A DNA stretch of 29,594 nt from Porphyromonadaceae bacterium UBA3327 (GTDB lineage Bacteria; Bacteroidota; Bacteroidia; Bacteroidales; Muribaculaceae): assembly GCA_002361155.1 (NCBI GenBank), contig DERZ01000039.1:1-29594 (forward strand), read 5' to 3'. The translations under genes and the position numbers were made by a program. Positions within the stretch are counted from its first letter, which is position 1. Every line of letters begins with the position of its first letter. The notes under the pieces were generated by a model, which saw nothing but the letters and a program-made list of their open reading frames with translations, did no database searches and was not told where the DNA came from. Shown here one piece after another: positions 15,752 through 22,668 of this stretch.

Positions 15752-16365
15752 AAGGATTTAATAGAGTTACATTGTTTTTAATGTCAGTCATATCTGTCAT
15801 ATCGATATTTGTTTCTTGTGGTCATGATAATGAACCTGAAAGCAACGAATTTCCTGTCCCGCAGGATATGAGGAGATTTATGTATGCGTTAAATATCACG
15901 AATGAGGGAGTATACGGTATGCCGAAAGCAGTTGCCACTCCCAAGGTATACGGATGGATTTTACCGGTACCGGTAGATTTCGGTAAAACAACCCTGAATA
16001 TAAGATATAGTAAAGAAACGGTTCAACCGCTATATCTATCATATAGGAAGGCAGGGAAAACGGAGAATGTGGATTTTCCGGGATCCGGACGCATGGAGTG
16101 TGACGGCTCGATTACAATGGAAGTAGTTGATGAAGAAGAATTCATTTTAGAACTTCCAGCTGTGACTCATGGCGTAGAGTACAATGGTGTTTCTGATTTA
16201 CGAATCATGCTGAAGGCGAAGCCTGATGAAGTAAGGGTTGATGGGCTGAGAACCGATGTCGATGAATCTAAATTTCCGGAAGAAATCCCTCTCGTTATTT
16301 TGCCGGGCGGATGGAAAGATGGAGCTTCCGAATATTCAATTCCTTCTTTATATCCCATAAAGTAA
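15748..16365 (+). CDS. Lipoprotein of unknown function, coupled to the C10-like gene
   Basis: I do not recognise the family. The 205 residues start with a lipoprotein signal (SIFVSC, C24). A mainly beta-rich region without membrane segments follows: YALNITNEGVYGMPKA, KTTLNIRYSKE and SITMEVVDEEEFILELP. The chain ends in SEYSIPSLYPIK. The start ATG overlaps the previous stop (ATGA at 15748-15751), so translation is probably coupled and the two proteins are likely made together. Its composition is AT-rich like its partner. Because Bacteroides C10 proteases are known to have small inhibitor genes beside them, a binding partner or inhibitor-like role is possible, but no sequence evidence shows it. 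A strong terminator follows. Confidence 0.75.
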   Translation: MKGFNRVTLFLMSVISVISIFVSCGHDNEPESNEFPVPQDMRRFMYALNITNEGVYGMPKAVATPKVYGWILPVPVDFGKTTLNIRYSKETVQPLYLSYRKAGKTENVDFPGSGRMECDGSITMEVVDEEEFILELPAVTHGVEYNGVSDLRIMLKAKPDEVRVDGLRTDVDESKFPEEIPLVILPGGWKDGASEYSIPSLYPIK

Positions 16366-16385
16366 TTTTGAAAATAACCATAGAA

Positions 16386-16428
16386 AAAAGATTTGTCTCC
16401 GTCGTGATTGTATGGAGACAAATCTTTT
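16386..16428 (+). terminator. Terminator of the lipoprotein pair
   Basis: A perfect 15-bp stem (16386-16400 with 16414-16428) with a 13-base loop has A- and T-rich ends. It lies 20 bases after the stop of the second lipoprotein. Confidence 0.9.
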
Positions 16429-16434
16429 ATGTAC

Positions 16435-16465
16435 AAAAAAAACTCCGGGGCCGAAGCTCCGGAGT
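16435..16465 (-). terminator. Rho-independent terminator of the minus-strand dnaB operon
   Basis: On the minus strand ACTCCGG and CCGGAGT (16465-16459, 16448-16442) enclose a GC/TTCG-type loop and run straight into eight T. It is the end of the operon that runs down from 20441. Confidence 0.92.
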
Positions 16466-16564
16466 CCCTTTCCCGGTCATGTAGTTTTGGTGGATGGCCC
16501 TTTATAAGAACCCTGAATGGCCGGTGAATGTATTTTGCGGGGGGACTCATGCCTCTCCGTTGTG

Positions 16565-16789
16565 TCAGACTACCCCATTGTCTACGCCGGTGATGGCCTC
16601 GAATGTGCCTATTGAGTACAGCCACCAGAGAAGAATGAATATCAGTATCAGTACACCCAACCACAGCCACAATTTGTTGACTTTCCTCGTGGAATTGTTT
16701 TTGCGATGCTTTGCGTCCGCGCGGAGATGGCTCGAATCCCTTACGATGTCGCGGCGCTCCTCTTCATATTTTTTGTCTCTTTCTTCCAT
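16565..16789 (-). CDS. Small single-pass membrane protein of unknown function
   Basis: A 74-residue protein has a strongly charged N-terminal half (MEERDKKYEEERRDIVRDSS, then RADAKHRKNN). One hydrophobic segment follows at about 40-60 (LWLWLGVLILIFILLWWLY), and then a short tail. No family is recognised. The charge pattern suggests the N-terminus stays in the cytoplasm. It starts 80 bases after dnaB ends and is followed by a strong terminator, so it is probably the last gene of the dnaB operon. Coding status is supported by the clean TM profile and terminator position, not by homology. Confidence 0.65.
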   Translation of the reverse strand: MEERDKKYEEERRDIVRDSSHLRADAKHRKNNSTRKVNKLWLWLGVLILIFILLWWLYSIGTFEAITGVDNGVV

Positions 16790-16869
16790 AACCTCAGTGT
16801 GTTTTTATGTTCTTTGCAAATAAAACAACGCAAGACCGGGGTATGTTCAGAAATATTAAAAAATTAGAT

Positions 16870-18456
16870 TCAGAATGGCACCTCGCTGTCGCCCGGGCCG
16901 GGCATGATGTCGGGCATCGGGGAGCCGGATGCGGGAGGTTGCGAGAAATTGAATCCGCTGTCGGAGAAGTCTATACCGGACTCCACACGGTTTCCGGTTC
17001 CGTTCCCAGCACCTTTGCTTCGTTCCTCCTCAACGCTGCGGAATGTCTCCTGCATTATCTGATACCCCTCGTCCCAGTTCTCGAAGCGTGCGAAACGGTT
17101 GACAAACCGTAGCTTCACGTCGCCGACCGCTCCGCTTCGGTGCTTTGCCACAATCAGTTCGGCGAGTCCGCGGATGTCATTGCCGTTGGCGTCTTCGGTG
17201 CTCTTGGTGTAATACTCCGGGCGGTGGATGAAGCATACGATGTCGGCATCCTGCTCGATGGCGCCCGACTCGCGGAGATCGGAAAGAACCGGCCGCTTGT
17301 CCTCGCGTGTCTCCGTGCTTCGGTTCAGCTGCGACAGCGCGATGATCGGTATGTTGAGTTCCTTGGCGAGAGCCTTGAGCGAGCGCGATATGGTCGACAC
17401 CTCCTGCTCGCGGCTTCCCAGTTTCATGCCGGTGGCGTTCATCAGCTGGAGGTAGTCGATCATGATAAGTTTCACGCCGCGTTCACGCACAAGACGCCGC
17501 GCTTTGGTGCGCAGTTCCGTAATGGAGAGGCCCGGTGTCTCGTCGAGATAGAGCGGAGCGCTGAAAGCCAGGCGTATGCGCGAGTTCAGACGGTCCCATT
17601 CATCGGGAGTCAGCTGGCCGCTTTTGATTTTCTCACCCTCCAGGTCGGCGATGTTGGATATAAGACGCTTCACAAGCTGGACATTGGCCATCTCCAGGGT
17701 GAATATCGCCACGGGGATGTTATAGTCTATCGCCATATTCTTGGCCATGGAGAGCACGAATGCCGTCTTACCCATGGCGGGGCGCGCGGCGATGATGATC
17801 AGGTCGGAGTTCTGCCAGCCCGAAGTCATCTTGTCCAGACCCGTGTAGCCGGTCTGCAGACCGGAGAGTCCGGTCTCGGCATTGGCCGCCGTCTGGATCT
17901 GTTCCAGGGCGAGATTCAGGACAGGGTCTATCTGAGTCACTTCCCGTTTGAGATGTGTCTGCGATATATTGAAGAGTTCTCCCTCCGCTTCCTGGAGAAG
18001 GTCATCAACATCGTTGCTCTCGTCGAAAGCCTCCGTCTCGATTTTCGAGGCGAAGGAAATCAGGCGCCGCGCCAGAAATTTCTGTGCCACGATCTTGGCG
18101 TGGTATTCCACATTGGCAGCCGACAGCACGCGTGCGGTCAGTTCGGTGATGTGGACCGCACCGCCTGCTTTCTCCAGGTTGCCGTCGCGCCGCAGCTGCT
18201 CCTTCACCGACATCATGTCGATGGGCCGCTGGTTAAGACCCAGAGTCGATATCGCCTCGTAGATCATGGCGTTCACCGGGTCGTAGAACGCGTCGGCCGT
18301 CAATATGTCGGCCACGTTCATGTATGCGTCCTTCTCAAGCATCAGCGCTCCGAGCACCACCTCTTCCATCTCCGTGTCGCGGGGAGGGAGTTTGCCTGTG
18401 GCGTCCTGCATTACGGGCTGGAACTTAGGCTTGCTGTATTGTCTGTTTTCTGCCAT
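16870..18456 (-). CDS. dnaB: Replicative DNA helicase DnaB
   Basis: DnaB is the hexameric 5'-3' helicase of the replication fork. The 528 residues comprise an N-terminal DnaG-binding helical domain (about 25-130), a linker and a RecA-like motor. The motor carries Walker A ARPAMGKT (224-231), Walker B in LIMIDYLQLM, and the LSQLNRSTETREDKRP and LRESGAIEQDAD blocks. The C-terminal tail is glycine-, serine- and proline-rich and ends GDSEVPF, a Bacteroidetes-like tail. An in-frame GTG at 18498 would add 14 residues but lies in the loop of a hairpin; the ATG at 18456 (MAENRQ) is preferred. It follows menA in the same direction with a 91-base gap. No intein is present. Confidence 0.96.
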   Translation of the reverse strand: MAENRQYSKPKFQPVMQDATGKLPPRDTEMEEVVLGALMLEKDAYMNVADILTADAFYDPVNAMIYEAISTLGLNQRPIDMMSVKEQLRRDGNLEKAGGAVHITELTARVLSAANVEYHAKIVAQKFLARRLISFASKIETEAFDESNDVDDLLQEAEGELFNISQTHLKREVTQIDPVLNLALEQIQTAANAETGLSGLQTGYTGLDKMTSGWQNSDLIIIAARPAMGKTAFVLSMAKNMAIDYNIPVAIFTLEMANVQLVKRLISNIADLEGEKIKSGQLTPDEWDRLNSRIRLAFSAPLYLDETPGLSITELRTKARRLVRERGVKLIMIDYLQLMNATGMKLGSREQEVSTISRSLKALAKELNIPIIALSQLNRSTETREDKRPVLSDLRESGAIEQDADIVCFIHRPEYYTKSTEDANGNDIRGLAELIVAKHRSGAVGDVKLRFVNRFARFENWDEGYQIMQETFRSVEEERSKGAGNGTGNRVESGIDFSDSGFNFSQPPASGSPMPDIMPGPGDSEVPF

Positions 18457-18485
18457 TGAGAATGGGTCTTGTCGGTCATGAATAC

Positions 18486-18509
18486 AAGCTTCTGACACAT
18501 CAGAAGCTT
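18486..18509 (-). promoter_or_regulatory. Perfect 10-bp hairpin just before dnaB
   Basis: aagcttctga and tcagaagctt pair perfectly around a 4-base loop, 30 bases upstream of the dnaB ATG and 38 bases past the menA stop. No T run follows, so it is not a classic terminator. It may be an operator, an RNA-processing site or a stabilising hairpin. Confidence 0.45.
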
Positions 18510-18547
18510 GATAATTAATAATTATGTTTGATAAGTATCTTTGGCTG

Positions 18548-19429
18548 TCATCGGAATGACATGGATGCGAGTAGCCATGCCGATACGAAGAGCATCAGCA
18601 TGGCGGTCTTCCCGAGAAGGGGATTGAGCTGTTTTCCGCTGCCGTTCCTGAGTTGTGTCCAGAGGAGATAATGGATGTTGATATATACAAGCATTCCGAT
18701 CTGCCACAGGACTGGGAGAGTCGCGATGGTGGCGTATTCTATCAGTGCGAGGGCTATGAATCCGTTGAGGAGATAGTCTGTGGCCATTTTCTTGCGGCCG
18801 AAGATTACGACCGTCGTTTTCTTTCCCACGGCCTTGTCTTCGTCCATGTCACGGTAATTGTTGACGATAAGCACATTCGCTCCCATCAGCCCGACCGCAA
18901 CAGATACCGGCAGAGTCACCGGGATCATTTCCCATGAGCCGGTCTGGATATATGTGGTCATGATCACGGGGACGATCCCGAAGAAAATCACTACCGCGAT
19001 GTCTCCCAGTCCGTGATGGGAGAGGGGATATGGTCCGGCTGAATAGGCTATGGCGAAGAGGGCGATCGCTATGCCTACGAAGACAAGCCACCATCCTCCC
19101 CAGAAGATAAGGGAACAGCCTACCGCGCATGTTGCTGCAAGGAGGCCGAAAGTAGCGTTCCGCATCGCTGCGGGCGTTATGTCGCCCTCTGTCACTCCGC
19201 GGCGGAAACCGTCACGTCCCTTGCGGTCAAGTCCGTTGCGGAAGTCGAAATACTCGTTGGCAAAGTTTGAGACTATCTGGGCCATGACCGCGAAGATAAG
19301 ACAGATGGTCCATGGCAACGGTTTGAACGAGCCGTAGTGCGCCGCGCAGCCCGCTGCGGCGATTACTCCTGCTGCCGACACAGGAAGGGTGCGGAGACGC
19401 ATTGCCTCTATCCATGGCTTTATCTTCAT
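18548..19429 (-). CDS. menA: 1,4-dihydroxy-2-naphthoate polyprenyltransferase
   Basis: MenA attaches the polyprenyl tail to 1,4-dihydroxy-2-naphthoate in menaquinone synthesis, in the inner membrane. The 293-residue UbiA-type protein has about eight or nine hydrophobic helices. It shows the aspartate-rich prenyl-diphosphate motifs NFANEYFDFRNGLDRKGRD (55-73) and NNYRDMDEDKAVGKKT. The start MKIKPWIEAMRLRTLPVS is typical of MenA; the frame is open for 76 further codons upstream, but those are arginine-rich and overlap the previous gene. The chosen ATG overlaps the preceding stop as ATGA, so translation is likely coupled. Other men genes are not in the window. Confidence 0.93.
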   Translation of the reverse strand: MKIKPWIEAMRLRTLPVSAAGVIAAAGCAAHYGSFKPLPWTICLIFAVMAQIVSNFANEYFDFRNGLDRKGRDGFRRGVTEGDITPAAMRNATFGLLAATCAVGCSLIFWGGWWLVFVGIAIALFAIAYSAGPYPLSHHGLGDIAVVIFFGIVPVIMTTYIQTGSWEMIPVTLPVSVAVGLMGANVLIVNNYRDMDEDKAVGKKTTVVIFGRKKMATDYLLNGFIALALIEYATIATLPVLWQIGMLVYINIHYLLWTQLRNGSGKQLNPLLGKTAMLMLFVSAWLLASMSFR

Positions 19430-20367
19430 CGTCCCTGCCGTTCTGAATATTCCGCCACGCGTTCGGCGAGGTCGTTGAGGTAATCGAATCTCAAAAGTTT
19501 CTCTTTTTCGGCCGGAAGGGCGTCGTAACCGTAGCGCAGACCGGCGAGCGCGCCGGCAATGGCAGCGTTGGAGTCGGCGTCGCCTCCCTGGGCGATGACG
19601 GTGTCGAAGGTCTCGGTGGCAGAGGATGAATGCCATAACGGCCATAGCCCCGCGCACATGGCCTTTCGGGTGTAGGACAATGTGTCCACGTCATCAAGTT
19701 CGAGATCCTCGATTTTGCAGACGCGGGTCTTTTCGAGCCACTGGAGTGTGCGCGGATCTATGTGCTCGCAAATGTCCACAAGATCCTCGAAGTCGGGAAG
19801 TTTCTCGTCCCACAGCAGGGAATGAGCCGTGCGGGCGAGTATCATGCCGGTCGACACGCAGCGGTTGTCATCGTTGGTGATGAGCGTGATGCGGCGTGTA
19901 TGCTCCATCAGATCGACATAGCGGCTGGTGATGCCTGTCACTATGCCGCGTTGAGTTGCCTCGTTGGTTGCTTCGACAAATTTGCCTGACTGCCATACCT
20001 TGTGGGCAGCCGCTATCGGATGCTTTTCCCAGTCGGGAGCCTTGCACACAGTCCGGAGAAGGGGTGAACCGTCAAAAGTATCGCTGCTCACAAGTTTCTT
20101 GAGCGACAAGGCTATTGCATGAATGTCGAATCCGCCGCAGCCGAGTATCGTTTCCAGAAACCGGGTGATGATTTCTGTGTCGTTGGTCCACTCTCCCGGA
20201 AGCCATTGGATCCGGTGGGCGTCGCGGATAATATCTTCAAATCGGTGAAGACCTCCCGGATAATAATTCCTGATTTCGTTGCGGGTCATGAATTCAGCGC
20301 CCACACCCAGTGCATCCCCGAGTGCGAAGCCGAATATGGCTCCTTTGATTTTTTCCTGATGCTTCAT
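19426..20367 (-). CDS. ADP-ribosylglycohydrolase family protein
   Basis: This 313-residue protein of the ARH/DraG fold opens with the typical GAIFGFALGDALGVGAEF and ends its core with GGDADSNAAIAGALAGLRYG. The family hydrolyses ADP-ribose from proteins or related compounds using two magnesium ions. The usual TDDT metal motif reads T61-N62-D63-T64 here. The S/THxDPRC region reads TNDDNRC (164-170), with the usual His replaced, and the GGDxDT motif ends in S. These changes may mark a subfamily with altered activity, so the substrate is uncertain. No ADP-ribosyltransferase gene is adjacent. It is the first gene of the operon with menA and dnaB and has a good promoter. Confidence 0.85.
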   Translation of the reverse strand: MKHQEKIKGAIFGFALGDALGVGAEFMTRNEIRNYYPGGLHRFEDIIRDAHRIQWLPGEWTNDTEIITRFLETILGCGGFDIHAIALSLKKLVSSDTFDGSPLLRTVCKAPDWEKHPIAAAHKVWQSGKFVEATNEATQRGIVTGITSRYVDLMEHTRRITLITNDDNRCVSTGMILARTAHSLLWDEKLPDFEDLVDICEHIDPRTLQWLEKTRVCKIEDLELDDVDTLSYTRKAMCAGLWPLWHSSSATETFDTVIAQGGDADSNAAIAGALAGLRYGYDALPAEKEKLLRFDYLNDLAERVAEYSERQGR

Positions 20368-20440
20368 TTGTAAGGTTAGAAATTGAACGGAAACCGCTGT
20401 TCCCTGTTATAATTAAGGTTACTTGGTGTGCTTTTGCGTT

Positions 20441-20471
20441 CAAAGGTAATAAAAAAAAACGATATGGCAAA
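20441..20471 (-). promoter_or_regulatory. Promoter of the ARH-menA-dnaB operon
   Basis: On the minus strand TTTG (20471-20468) and TACCTTTG (20448-20441) match both consensus boxes with a 19-base spacer. The leader is about 65 bases. The -33 box lies inside the T-tract of the preceding terminator. Confidence 0.8.
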
Positions 20472-20505
20472 AAAATTGAAGCCGTACAATCCCATGTACG
20501 GCTTC
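20469..20505 (-). terminator. Rho-independent terminator after tadA
   Basis: An 11-bp perfect stem (20495-20505 with 20478-20488) with a 6-base loop is followed on the minus strand by AA and seven T (20475-20469). It ends the five-gene operon that begins at 26413. Confidence 0.92.
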
Positions 20506-20592
20506 CAGATAGTCTTTGTACAGCTATTCCTGTGGGGCGGTAGGCACAAGTCGGTCCAGGAGGACTTTAGCCCGCTTGCCAGTCGTTGCCGA

Positions 20593-21045
20593 CTATTTTC
20601 TAAGCTTTTTGAAGAAGTCTGTCATCAGCTGGCGACATTCCTCCTCGAGCAGTCCTCCTTCCACTGTGGTTTTCGGATGAATCGGGCTGCGTGCGGGGTT
20701 GAAGTAACTGAAAAAACCCCGTTTCGGGTCGGAAGTGCCGTAGACTATACGTCCGATCTGGCTCCATCCGAGCGCGCCGGCGCACATGGGGCAGGGCTCC
20801 ACCGTGACGTATAGCGTGCATCTGGGGAGGTATTTTCCTCCTAACGAGGCGGCGGCCGCCGTAATCGCCATCATTTCGGCATGCGCCGTCACGTCGGTCA
20901 GTGTCTCCGTAAGGTTGTGTCCACGGCCTATCACCCGCCCGTTGCTGACTATCACGGCTCCGACAGGTACTTCTCCTCGCCGCGCGGCCTCTTCCGCCTC
21001 TTCGAGGGCCATCCGCATAAACCGTTCCTCTTCTCTGTTGATCAT
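20593..21045 (-). CDS. tadA: tRNA-specific adenosine deaminase
   Basis: TadA converts the wobble adenosine of tRNA-Arg(ACG) to inosine. The 150 residues carry the zinc deaminase motifs HAE (H55, E57) and PCPMC (C85, C88), plus the TadA-type contexts EVPVGAVIV, GRGHN and GRIVYGTSDPKRG. Length is normal. The frame is open upstream to 21249, but that part overlaps ispH and is not family-like; MINREEERFM is the natural start. It is 17 bases after ispH and last in the operon, just before the terminator. Confidence 0.95.
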   Translation of the reverse strand: MINREEERFMRMALEEAEEAARRGEVPVGAVIVSNGRVIGRGHNLTETLTDVTAHAEMMAITAAAASLGGKYLPRCTLYVTVEPCPMCAGALGWSQIGRIVYGTSDPKRGFFSYFNPARSPIHPKTTVEGGLLEEECRQLMTDFFKKLRK

Positions 21046-21062
21046 ATTTACTGATTGGTCCG

Positions 21063-21986
21063 TTATTTTTCGGCTGCCTGTCTGTTTCCTGAAACCAGTT
21101 CCGCCGCTTTTCCAGCGACTTCCTCCATCAGCCATGCCGGTGTCGATGTGGCGCCGCAGATTCCGATGCTGGCGGCGCCTTCGAGCCACTCGCTCCGCAC
21201 TTCCGAACTTTCCGTGACGGAGCGGGTGCGCGGATTCACCTTGAGACATTCCTGCAGGAGCACCTTGCCGTTGCTGCTCTTCGCTCCGGTCACAAATATC
21301 ACCACTTCGTGGCCCGCGGCAAATTCACGGATTTTTACCGACCGGTTGGCTACCTGCCGGCAGATTGTGTCGAAGTACTGGAAGTTGCCGTCGCTTTTCC
21401 GCCGCTTTATCTCGTCTACTATCCGGCGGAAGCCGTCGATGCTCTTTGTGGTCTGCGAGTACAGGAGCACGTCACCTGATAGATCCGTGCTGTCGAGTTG
21501 CCCTGTGTCCTGGATCACCACCGCGTTTCCTTCGGTCTGTCCCACCAGCCCATTCACTTCTGCGTGTCCTTCTTTCCCATAGATGAGAAAGAGGGGCATC
21601 TTGTCGATCTCTCCGGAACGGAAGGCTCTCGTCGCCTCGTCGTAGGCCTGCTTGATGCGCCGTTGCAACCGCAGCACCACCGGGCAGGTGGCGTCGATTA
21701 CCGTGATGTCGTTGCGGCGGAGAGTGTCGTAGGTGGAGGGAGGCTCGCCGTGGGCGCGAAGCAGCACGGTGCCCCCGCCCAGTCTGTCAAGGTCCTGGTG
21801 GGTGATTGTCTGCAGTCCGCGGAGTCTCAGCCGCTCCACCTCGGAGGCGTTGTGCACGATGTCGCCCAGACATGCCAGCCGTCCGGAACGTTCCAGTTCT
21901 GCCTCGGCCTTGTTTATGGCGGTCACCACTCCGAAGCAGAACCCTGAATTTGAATCTATCTCAATGGTCGGTATCAATCGCTTCAT
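21063..21986 (-). CDS. ispH: 4-hydroxy-3-methylbut-2-enyl diphosphate reductase
   Basis: IspH is the last step of the MEP isoprenoid pathway, making IPP and DMAPP with a [4Fe-4S] cluster. The 307 residues hold the three cluster cysteines: C17 in SGFCFGV, C101 in DATCPVV and C277 in GICGATSTP. RAHGEPP and the catalytic Glu-containing VNGLVGQTEGN stretch are also present. The start MKRLIPTIEI overlaps the end of cmk by 26 bases, an arrangement expected to couple translation. The frame is open further upstream, but that is the out-of-frame shadow of cmk. Its products feed undecaprenol and menaquinone synthesis, the latter through menA nearby. Confidence 0.95.
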   Translation of the reverse strand: MKRLIPTIEIDSNSGFCFGVVTAINKAEAELERSGRLACLGDIVHNASEVERLRLRGLQTITHQDLDRLGGGTVLLRAHGEPPSTYDTLRRNDITVIDATCPVVLRLQRRIKQAYDEATRAFRSGEIDKMPLFLIYGKEGHAEVNGLVGQTEGNAVVIQDTGQLDSTDLSGDVLLYSQTTKSIDGFRRIVDEIKRRKSDGNFQYFDTICRQVANRSVKIREFAAGHEVVIFVTGAKSSNGKVLLQECLKVNPRTRSVTESSEVRSEWLEGAASIGICGATSTPAWLMEEVAGKAAELVSGNRQAAEK

Positions 21987-22659
21987 GGTAAAGTTCAAGC
22001 AGTCTGTCCATCTGTTGCTCTCTGGTGAGGCCGTCGTTGTCGAGCACGTGGGCGTCGTCGGCCTTGCGCAGGGGCGACACCGCGCGGGTGGTGTCGATGC
22101 GGTCACGTTCACGGATGTTTGCGAGCACCTCGTCGAAGTCGACTTTCTCTCCTTTCTGCTCCATTTCGAGCATGCGGCGACGCGCGCGTTCCTCGGGAGA
22201 GGCTTCGACAAACACTTTCAGCTCGGCGTCGGGGAACACTGTCGTGCCGATGTCGCGGCCATCCATCACTATTCCCCTCTCTTTGCCGAATTGCTGCTGT
22301 AGTCTGACGAGATGTTCCCTCACTTCCGGAATCGCCGCGACGGGGCTTACCATGCGGCTCACCTCCATGTCGCGGATCGGTCCCTCCACATCGCGGCCAT
22401 CCAGCATGGTGTGCTGCACTCCGTCGGCTCCCGCCGGTTTAAAGGAAATGTGGATCAGAGGAAGAGCCTTTACGAGTTCTGCGGCGTTGAGACCGGTATC
22501 CGGCGAGGCCATGCCGTGTTCCAGAGCGTAAAGGGTAACGGCTCTGTACATTGCCCCCGAGTCGATGTAGACATAGCCGATGCGGCGGGCAAGTTCGCGT
22601 GCCATGGTGGATTTTCCCGACGAGGAATATCCGTCGATGGCTATTGTGATTTTCTTCAT
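21961..22659 (-). CDS. cmk: Cytidylate kinase
   Basis: Cmk phosphorylates CMP and dCMP. The 232-residue P-loop kinase starts MKKITIAIDG. It has Walker A GYSSSGKS (10-17), the IDSGAMYRAVT substrate segment, MDGRDIGTTVFPDAELKVF and RERDRIDTTRAVSPLRKADD in the lid. Length and motifs are typical. It starts 9 bases after glgB and overlaps ispH at its end. In related Bacteroidales cmk often follows porQ; here porQ is about 18 kb away, which suggests a local rearrangement. Confidence 0.96.
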   Translation of the reverse strand: MKKITIAIDGYSSSGKSTMARELARRIGYVYIDSGAMYRAVTLYALEHGMASPDTGLNAAELVKALPLIHISFKPAGADGVQHTMLDGRDVEGPIRDMEVSRMVSPVAAIPEVREHLVRLQQQFGKERGIVMDGRDIGTTVFPDAELKVFVEASPEERARRRMLEMEQKGEKVDFDEVLANIRERDRIDTTRAVSPLRKADDAHVLDNDGLTREQQMDRLLELYHEAIDTDH

Positions 22660-22668
22660 TTGTCGATT

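Noticed and set aside
17140..18459. Open frame of 439 codons on the plus strand opposite dnaB
   Set aside because: It is a shadow of dnaB, with unusual His/Val/Arg-rich composition and no promoter or family motif.
20464..20592. Possible small gene starting ATG at 20464 on the plus strand
   Set aside because: It runs through a terminator and promoter of the opposite strand, then into tadA antisense; no family resemblance.
21987..22211. 75-codon extension of ispH
   Set aside because: It is the out-of-frame shadow of cmk; IspH begins at MKRLIPTIEI.
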